This document shows positions 58,501 to 64,000 of a DNA stretch of 64,000 nucleotides, piece by piece (the first letter of the stretch is position 1; every line of letters begins with the position of its first letter). Made by a program: the position numbers and the translations under genes. Under the pieces are notes generated by a model, which saw nothing but the letters and a program-made list of their open reading frames with translations, ran no database searches and was not told the origin of the DNA. This stretch comes from VXMF01 sp965206775. GTDB lineage: Bacteria > Acidobacteriota > Terriglobia > Bryobacterales > UBA6623. The stretch lies in NCBI GenBank assembly GCA_965206775.1, contig CBDBKU010000002.1, positions 744,001-808,000 of the forward strand. Reading direction: 5' to 3'.

Positions 58501-59753
58501 GTATCCAGCTGGTCGGGATGAACCACAAGACCGCTCCGGTCGAGGTGCGGGAGCGCCTGGCGATTTCCGAGGAGGATACCGGAGAGGTCGCCCGCGAGCT
58601 GACCCTGGTCCAGTCTCTCGACGAGGCCTTCGTGCTGTCGACCTGCAACCGGGTCGAGTTCCTGGCCAGCGGCGAGCGGGACGCGCTCCGGGGGGCAGTC
58701 CTGGGACGGATCTCCTCTACGCCGAACCGGGAGGGCGTGGACGAGAGTGCGTTCTACACGTACGACGGGCGCGACGCGGTGCGTCATGTGTTCCGCGTGG
58801 CCGCGAGCCTCGATTCGATGGTGGTGGGCGAACCCCAGATTCTCGGCCAGGTAAAGGACGCGTACCAGAGGGCTCGCGACGCCGGCACGCTGGGCGGCCC
58901 GCTGGACCGGCTCGTCTCGCACTCGTTTCACGTCGCCCGGCGCGTGCGGAACGAGACCGAGATCGGCAAGATGGCGGTCTCGGTCAGCTACGTTGCGGTC
59001 GAGCTGGCGCGCAAGATCTTCGGGGACCTCGACGGCCTCTCCGTGCTGCTGATCGGGGCCGGTGAGATGGCCGAGTCGGCGGCGCAGCACTTACGGGGCG
59101 CGGGAGCGTCGCATCTCTTCGTGACGAACCGGACCCTAGCCAGCGCGGACCGCCTGGCCAGCGCCTTCGGCGCCGAGGCCGTGCCGTTCGACCGCCTGCT
59201 GGAACTCCTGCAACGTGTCGACATCGTGCTCTCGTCCACCGGAGCCCCCGGACACATCCTGTCGAAGGGCACGGCGCAGGGCGTGATCGCGGCCCGTAGG
59301 AACAAGCCGATCTTCCTGGTCGACATCGCCGTGCCGCGCGACATCGATCCGGACATCAACGAGGTCGACAACATGTTCGTCTACGACATCGATGACTTGG
59401 AACAGGTGGCGGCGGCGAACATGAAGCAGCGGCACAGCGAGGCGGACATTGCGGAGCGGATCGTCGAGGACGAGGTCGAGAAGATCCTTCGGCGCATCCA
59501 GGCGCACAGCGCGGCTCCAGCGATCGTGTCGCTGAATGAGCGACTCGAGACGATTCGCAAGGGAGAGCTGGGGCGCTACCAGTCGAGGCTTCGAGACCTC
59601 ACCGGCGAGCAGCGCGAAGCAGTGGATGCCCTGACGCGAGGCATCATCAACAAGGTTGCCCACCATCCGATCCGTGAGGCCAAGCGGAGCGTCTCCGACC
59701 CGCGCTCGCGGATCACCGTCGAAGACATCCGGCGGATTTTCGGTCTGGACTAG
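58497..59753 (+). CDS. hemA: Glutamyl-tRNA reductase
   Basis: This 418-aa enzyme makes glutamate-1-semialdehyde, the first step of tetrapyrrole synthesis by the C5 route. The active-site Cys50 is in VLSTCNRVEF and SLDSMVVGEPQILGQVKDAY follows. The NADPH domain has LIGAGEMAE, and a C-terminal dimerisation domain starts near residue 325. ATG at 58497 is confirmed by MSIQLVGMNHKTAPVEVRERL. It overlaps ccsA by four bases and is followed by hemC after 8 bp. Confidence 0.96.
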   Translation: MSIQLVGMNHKTAPVEVRERLAISEEDTGEVARELTLVQSLDEAFVLSTCNRVEFLASGERDALRGAVLGRISSTPNREGVDESAFYTYDGRDAVRHVFRVAASLDSMVVGEPQILGQVKDAYQRARDAGTLGGPLDRLVSHSFHVARRVRNETEIGKMAVSVSYVAVELARKIFGDLDGLSVLLIGAGEMAESAAQHLRGAGASHLFVTNRTLASADRLASAFGAEAVPFDRLLELLQRVDIVLSSTGAPGHILSKGTAQGVIAARRNKPIFLVDIAVPRDIDPDINEVDNMFVYDIDDLEQVAAANMKQRHSEADIAERIVEDEVEKILRRIQAHSAAPAIVSLNERLETIRKGELGRYQSRLRDLTGEQREAVDALTRGIINKVAHHPIREAKRSVSDPRSRITVEDIRRIFGLD

Positions 59754-59761
59754 GCTAAGGC

Positions 59762-60670
59762 GTGCGAGACCTGACGATCGGGACGCGCGGCTCGAAGCTC
59801 GCGCTGCGACAGACCGGCTGGGTCGCCGGACGATTGGAAGAACTGGGGAACCGGGTCACCATTCGGGTTATCAAGACGACCGGCGACCGCATCGGCGCGG
59901 TGCCCCTGGCAGCGCTGGGGCAGCGGCAGGGTATCAAGGGCGTGTTCACAAAGGAGATCGAGGAAGCCCTGATTGCGTGCGAGATCGATCTGGCGGTGCA
60001 TAGTCTCAAGGATCTGCCGACAGATCTTGACACCCGCCTAGCGCTCGGCGGCGTCCCTCTTCGGGCCGACCCGCGCGACGCGCTGCTCGGGAAGAAGCTG
60101 GGCGATCTGCGCCGAGGCGACCTTGTGGGAACCGGCTCGCCGCGCCGGGCTGCCCAGTTGCGCGCCTTGCGGCCGGACGTGACCGTAGCCGACATCCGCG
60201 GTAACGTCGACACGAGAATCCGGAAGCTCAGAGCGGGCGACTACGACGCGATCGTGCTCGCGGCGGCCGGACTCGAGCGGCTCGGCCTTCAGGCCGAGGT
60301 TGCCGAGTATCTCGAGGTCGATACGATGGTCCCCGCAATCGGTCAGGGCGCCTTGGGAATCGAGATCCGTGCGGGCGACTCTGTCGCGCTCGAGGCGCTC
60401 GCCCCGCTGCATGACATCCGCGTCGCGACGGAAGTCGAAGCGGAGCGTTCGCTGCTCCGCTCGCTGGGTGGCGGCTGCGACATTCCTCTAGGCGCCCACG
60501 CTTCGTCACGCAACGGGCGGTTGCGCCTGCTGGCGACTGCCGCGGGCTCCGAGGGCGGGATGGTCCGCACCGAGGATACGGCGAGCACCGAGGAGGCTCC
60601 GGAACTCGGGGTGCGGGTCGCCGCATCGCTGCGTCGCCTCGGGGCGGATTTCGGCGGAACAGGGGACTGA
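59762..60670 (+). CDS. hemC: Hydroxymethylbilane synthase (porphobilinogen deaminase)
   Basis: This 302-aa enzyme joins four porphobilinogen units. The cofactor-binding Cys239 is in LGGGCDIPLGAHA; the catalytic Asp84 is in AVHSLKDLPTDL. It starts at GTG (59762), 8 bp after the hemA stop; MRDLTIGTRGSKLALRQT is the usual N-terminus. ccsA, hemA and hemC form one haem-synthesis operon here. The C-terminal domain (residues about 225-302) is complete. Confidence 0.96.
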   Translation: MRDLTIGTRGSKLALRQTGWVAGRLEELGNRVTIRVIKTTGDRIGAVPLAALGQRQGIKGVFTKEIEEALIACEIDLAVHSLKDLPTDLDTRLALGGVPLRADPRDALLGKKLGDLRRGDLVGTGSPRRAAQLRALRPDVTVADIRGNVDTRIRKLRAGDYDAIVLAAAGLERLGLQAEVAEYLEVDTMVPAIGQGALGIEIRAGDSVALEALAPLHDIRVATEVEAERSLLRSLGGGCDIPLGAHASSRNGRLRLLATAAGSEGGMVRTEDTASTEEAPELGVRVAASLRRLGADFGGTGD

Positions 60671-60682
60671 TGCGTCGAGGGC

Positions 60683-61717
60683 TCAGGCGGCCCGGGCCAG
60701 GTGCTCCTGGAGGCACTCCTCCACGCACTCGATCGCCCGGGCGGTAGAACTCGAGCGGTGGATGCGCTGGCGAAGCTGCGATCCATTGGGCATCCCGCGA
60801 GTGAAGTAGGTGGCGAACTGCTTCATCTTGCCCAGGGGCTGGCCGGAAATCTTGCCAGCGTCGTCGAGGAGCATGCGGAAGTAGTCGCGGAGGAGTTCGT
60901 AGCGCTGCCGCTCGGTGGGCCGGTCGTAGTCCCCGGTGGCGATGTACTGCTGAATCTGCCGAAATATCCAGGGATTCGCGGATGCGGCGCGCCCGATCAT
61001 CACGCCGTCGCAGCCGGTGTGACGGAACATCCGCACGCAATCCTCGGGAGAGAAGACATCTCCATTGCCGACGACTGGAATCCGCACGGCACGCTTGAGC
61101 TCGGCGATGCGATCCCAGTCCGCGGTGCCCCCGTAGCCCTGCTGTCGAGTGCGCCCGTGGAGCGAGACTCCCTGCAGGCCGCAGTCCTCGGCGAGGCGGC
61201 CCATCTGGCGGACCACGATCGAGCCATCGTCCCAGCCTGTGCGGAACTTGCAGGTGAACGGTATGGCCACGGCCGAGCGGACAGACTTGAGGATGCTCTC
61301 GACCGCCGGGAGGTCGCGCAGCAGGCCCGAACCGCCGTTGCACTTGACCACCTTCTTCACTGGGCAGCCGAAGTTCATGTCGACGCCGTCGAAACCCAGG
61401 TCCTGGACGAGACGCGCCGCGTCGGCTAGCACCGCCGGGTCCGAGCCGAACAGCTGGGCGACGATCGGATGCTCGTCGGATTCGTAGTAGAGATAGTTGA
61501 ATGCGGTGCGCCGGGGCTTGCCCTTCGATTCGCCATGGTTGGCAACGATTCCGTGCGAGCTGGTGAATTCGGTCATAATCAGGCCGCAGCCTGACAGGCG
61601 CCGGATGAATCGCCGGAAGACGGTGTCCGTGACGCCGGCCATCGGCGCCAGGACCACAGCGGGTTCGATGCGCATCGAACCGAAGCACAACTGTCTCGGA
61701 ATCTCCACTATTCGCAT
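60683..61717 (-). CDS. dus: tRNA-dihydrouridine synthase
   Basis: This 344-aa FMN enzyme reduces uridines in the D-loop of tRNA. It has the barrel start VVLAPMAGVTDTVFRRF, catalytic Cys118 in MNFGCPVKKVVKCNGG, TCKFRTGW and GNGDVFSPED, and a C-terminal helical domain with QLRQRIHRSSS. ATG at 61717 (MRIVEIPRQLCFG) or 61675 (MRIEPAVVL) are both possible. The frame upstream is open but not conserved. It converges with hemC. Confidence 0.93.
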   Translation of the reverse strand: MRIVEIPRQLCFGSMRIEPAVVLAPMAGVTDTVFRRFIRRLSGCGLIMTEFTSSHGIVANHGESKGKPRRTAFNYLYYESDEHPIVAQLFGSDPAVLADAARLVQDLGFDGVDMNFGCPVKKVVKCNGGSGLLRDLPAVESILKSVRSAVAIPFTCKFRTGWDDGSIVVRQMGRLAEDCGLQGVSLHGRTRQQGYGGTADWDRIAELKRAVRIPVVGNGDVFSPEDCVRMFRHTGCDGVMIGRAASANPWIFRQIQQYIATGDYDRPTERQRYELLRDYFRMLLDDAGKISGQPLGKMKQFATYFTRGMPNGSQLRQRIHRSSSTARAIECVEECLQEHLARAA

Positions 61718-62100
61718 TCTAACCAGTCTTGCGGGTTGCCGGCCCGCTAGCGCAACCGTCCCAGGGCCTGAGCTACGGGTTTGTTCGTGAAGCGGACGGG
61801 GCTTGCGCCGTCTCGCGCCTCGAGACGCCGCCACCCGACGCACCGAAAGGCAGCGGCGCGGAACGGCCTGCTGGGAACCGTCGAATCGCGCTGAAGCCCG
61901 GAAAGTTCGTTCGCCTGGACGCGCCTCGGAATCCCGATCGGCGGCAGGACGCTCGTCCCGCCCCGGATTCCAAACCCCCGCTGTCGCCGCGGACCCCCTG
62001 CGTCGGCCGCCTTGGCCCCGCAAGGATGCTGCCCGGCGGAGCGCTCTCGAACGTGCCGAGAGGCCTGGCGACCCGTCACTCCGGGTCGTTCGGGTCCCGC
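61718..62100. other. Intergenic region without recognisable gene
   Basis: About 380 bp between two minus-strand genes. Frames are open in several phases but are low-complexity and motif-free. Confidence 0.4.
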
Positions 62101-62991
62101 TCACCCGTTCGAGAGCTCCTCCAAGCTGCGGGGCCAGTCCGAGCGCAGCAGACGCGATAGCGAGCGATCCGCCAGGACTCTCCCGCCAGTCTGGCACCGA
62201 GCGCAGTAGTTTGTTTCATTGGACGCATAGCGGATGCGCTGGACCGGGGCCCCGCAATCGGGGCACGGCTTGCCGTACCGTCCATGAACGGCCATTCCGT
62301 CGCGGAAAGCGGTGACCTTCTCCGGAAACTTGTCGACGGCTTGCGCCCGCAGGCGCTCCACCCATTCCTCGAGCACTTCGCGAGTGGCGACGAAGAGCCG
62401 TTCGACCTGTGACTGCTCCAGCTTTCCTGTCAGGGCGACCGGCGAAAGGCGGGCCCGGTGGAGGATTTCGTCGGAATAGGCGTTGCCTATGCCGCTGCAG
62501 ACGCCAGGGTCCGTCAGCGCGCGCTTCAAGGTCCGGTTCCGACAGCGGATCGCTTGCTGGAAATCAGCCAGCGTTGCCTCCAGCACCTCCAAGCCGCCGC
62601 GATGGAGCGCCTCGAGCGCCTGTTCGCCTTGCGCGACGTGCAGCGAAGCTCGCTTCCTCGATCCGGCCTCGGTCAGCACGAGGGTGCCGTTCGGGAAATC
62701 GAAGGCGGCCAGACCCCGCTTGCCGGGCAGCCTCGCGCCCGGTGCGCGCCAGTGCAGGCGGCCGGCGATCATCAGGTGCAGGACCAGCCAGTAGTCTTCT
62801 TCCAACCCGATCGCGATCCTCTTGCCGAGACGCTGGAATCGGACCACCCTCTTGCCAAGGCAGGCCTCAAGCGGCGGATCCACGGTGCGCAGCAGCAGCG
62901 GGCTGGCGATCCGCACACCGCCGAGTTCCTGCCCGGCCAGACGGGACTCGAGCGACTCGATATAGACAACGATGTCAGGTAGTTCCGGCAT
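62101..62991 (-). CDS. mutM: Fpg/Nei-family DNA glycosylase
   Basis: This 296-aa base-excision enzyme begins MPELPDIVVYIESLESRLAG, with the catalytic Pro2 and Glu3. The helix-two-turn-helix region is ALTDPGVCSGIGNAYSDEILHRARL. The zinc finger CPDCGAPVQRIRYASNETNYCARC has four Cys. PELPD instead of PELPE resembles Fpg/Nei-like members outside the classic MutM group, so substrate choice (8-oxoG or oxidised pyrimidines) is uncertain. ATG at 62991 is fixed by the need for Pro2; the frame stays open upstream only by chance. Confidence 0.88.
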   Translation of the reverse strand: MPELPDIVVYIESLESRLAGQELGGVRIASPLLLRTVDPPLEACLGKRVVRFQRLGKRIAIGLEEDYWLVLHLMIAGRLHWRAPGARLPGKRGLAAFDFPNGTLVLTEAGSRKRASLHVAQGEQALEALHRGGLEVLEATLADFQQAIRCRNRTLKRALTDPGVCSGIGNAYSDEILHRARLSPVALTGKLEQSQVERLFVATREVLEEWVERLRAQAVDKFPEKVTAFRDGMAVHGRYGKPCPDCGAPVQRIRYASNETNYCARCQTGGRVLADRSLSRLLRSDWPRSLEELSNG

Positions 62992-63284
62992 CCGGGCGTC
63001 CTCGCGAGATGGTAACCGTTCGGCCGGGCGTTGACCAGCGCCACCTCGAGTCAGCGCCTCCAGCAGCGCGTAGACCGGGATCCAGCACACGTTCGTGCTC
63101 TCCATCGCGACAGGCCGGAAGCCCTCCGACTCGAGCCGGCCAATGCCTCCAGCGCGGGTGTTGTCGTGCGGAAGACCCGTAGCTTCAGATTTCCTTACAT
63201 CGGTTGTTTTACGTTGGCATGATTGTGGGAGGAGATGCCGGTTCTGGGTGGGTTGGGGCAACGATTGAGCTTCCGTGATGAATG
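62992..63284. other. Intergenic region between mutM and the mobile-element remnant
   Basis: About 290 bp, more AT-rich toward the right. It should hold the mutM promoter; I see no gene. Confidence 0.4.
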
Positions 63285-63694
63285 TCAAGCGTTTTTCCCG
63301 GTAATGTCCGGAAGGGCGGATGAATTCAGCGCATGTGCGTATAGGTTGCGGCGGCGTGCCTGCCCCGCTGCCAGGTCGAGATCGCGCGCCAGCTGATCGA
63401 GGTCTGCCTGCTGCCGCTCGACCTCGGCCAGTTCGGCACGCGCGTTGCGGATCGCGGTGCGCAGCAGGTCGGCGCGAGCCGCGAGCCGGCGTCGCGGGGC
63501 GGGCGGGCGGGGCCGGAGCGGGCGCGGAGGTGCTGGAGGCGCTTGGCGCAACGGCGGCAGCAGACCGGCATCGGGCCGCGGCGGCGGACCGGAATGGCCG
63601 CGCGGCAGGCCAGGCAGCCGTAGCCGTAGTCGGCGGAAGTCTCTCCCCCGGCCTGCGGCAGCGGGCCGGTTCGATCGAGATGCCCGTGCAGCAT
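63285..63694 (-). pseudogene. Zinc-ribbon/coiled-coil protein, frameshifted, beside IS110
   Basis: ATG at 63694 begins MLHGHLDRTGPLPQAGGETS and a zinc-ribbon-like part with GYGCLACRAA then PVCCRRCAKRL (CxxC and CCxxC). In another frame the sequence continues as a coiled coil, ARADLLRTAIRNARAELAEV, EVERQQADLDQLARDLDL, ending GKNA at 63285. The two parts are each protein-like but lie in different frames, so a frameshift is likely near 63470-63520. Function unknown. It follows the transposase gene by 28 bp on the same strand and may be a passenger of that element. Confidence 0.5.
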
Positions 63695-63722
63695 GAAAAA
63701 GCGAACTCCTGCTCAACTTCGC

Positions 63723-64000
63723 TCAGCACGGCGGTCCGGCGGCGGGCGCTGCGGGCGACCACAGCCGGTCGTCCCGGAGCAGGGCGCCGAGCAGGGCGAG
63801 CAGCTTGCGCATGACCGCGACGAGCGCGACCTTGTGCGGCTTGCCCTTGCCCGCCAGGCGCTGGTAGAAGGCTTGCAGGTCCGGGTTGCAGCGGATCGCG
63901 GAGAGGGCGGCCATGTACAGCAGGTTGCGGGGATGCTGGCGGCCGCCGCGGATGCTGCGGCGGCCGTGGTGGCCGCCGGAATCGGAGTCGTAGGGCGCGA
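63723..64000 (-). CDS. IS110-family transposase, C-terminal part (cut by window edge)
   Basis: The visible 91 codons match the transposase_20 domain: APYDSDSGGHHGRRSIRGGR, with the serine of the active site, then NLLYMAALSAIRCNPDLQAF and KPHKVALVAVMRKLLALLGAL. The N-terminal RuvC-like DEDD half lies beyond position 64000. IS110 elements are guided by a bridge RNA from the non-coding end; that end is not identifiable here. The last residues (SPAAPAAGPPC) are unconserved. Confidence 0.85.
   Translation of the reverse strand, partial: APYDSDSGGHHGRRSIRGGRQHPRNLLYMAALSAIRCNPDLQAFYQRLAGKGKPHKVALVAVMRKLLALLGALLRDDRLWSPAAPAAGPPC

Overview
This 64-kb, high-GC window most likely comes from an uncultured member of the Acidobacteriota (Bryobacteria/Solibacter-like). 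Three things suggest this. A secreted NHL-repeat protein carries the LPPG-T-ATIFG type of C-terminal module typical of Solibacter relatives. There is an Oar-like TonB receptor with an N-terminal carboxypeptidase-regulatory-like domain, and a DUF1549/DUF1553 cytochrome plus DUF1501 pair. The rRNA operon is compatible but was not placed phylogenetically here.

Region by region. 0.3-4.1 kb: a four-gene, overlapping cassette behind a good promoter (unknown 190-aa protein, QueC-like PP-loop protein, XRE-HTH/ImmA-IrrE metalloprotease, PIN nuclease). It has the look of a defence or toxin-antitoxin island and is the best candidate for an undescribed system. 4.3-8.9 kb: housekeeping genes (rsmI, gatA, gatC, a DUF721 protein) plus a cupin and an atypical SDR. 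8.9-18.9 kb: secreted catabolic proteins (NHL/TIGR03437-like protein, sulfatase, PSD1-type cytochrome, DUF1501). 19.2-23.6 kb: a spermidine/putrescine-type ABC operon (ATPase, binding protein, two permeases). 24-25.2 kb: a UGT-like glycosyltransferase.

25.5-38.4 kb is a nested mobile-element pile-up. A TonB-dependent receptor gene on the minus strand is cut by a 9.7-kb insertion flanked by GG. That insertion is an IS-like unit (DUF5372-like protein, 58-aa protein, large serine recombinase). Its recombinase gene is itself cut by two different RIT (recombinase-in-trio) elements in opposite orientations. The first RIT is intact with 92-bp inverted repeats. The second has perfect 44-bp inverted repeats but two broken recombinases. 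Both RITs carry a 20-bp palindrome on the side that abuts the 5' part of the host recombinase gene only, and both are flanked by 6-bp direct repeats.

39-46.4 kb: hsp20-clpB chaperone genes with a promoter and an operator-like inverted repeat, a membrane protein, an amino-acid-oxidase-like FAD enzyme, a superoxide dismutase, and a VOC protein with a decayed partial copy beside it. 46.5-52.05 kb: a complete rRNA operon (16S, tRNA-Ala, tRNA-Ile, 23S, 5S) with promoter, boxA-like sites and a candidate terminator. 53.1-54.8 kb: a complete DDE insertion sequence with 9-bp inverted ends and a perfect 9-bp target duplication. It sits directly against the -35 box of the following S1-domain gene. 54.9-60.7 kb: six-S1-domain protein, HU, HIT, CcsA-like cytochrome assembly protein, hemA and hemC. 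60.7-64 kb: dus and mutM/nei on the minus strand, then a frameshifted zinc-ribbon protein and the C-terminal part of an IS110-type transposase running off the right edge.

All coordinates were read by eye. Start codons are stated where a choice was made. Several apparent frameshifts could be assembly errors rather than real decay.
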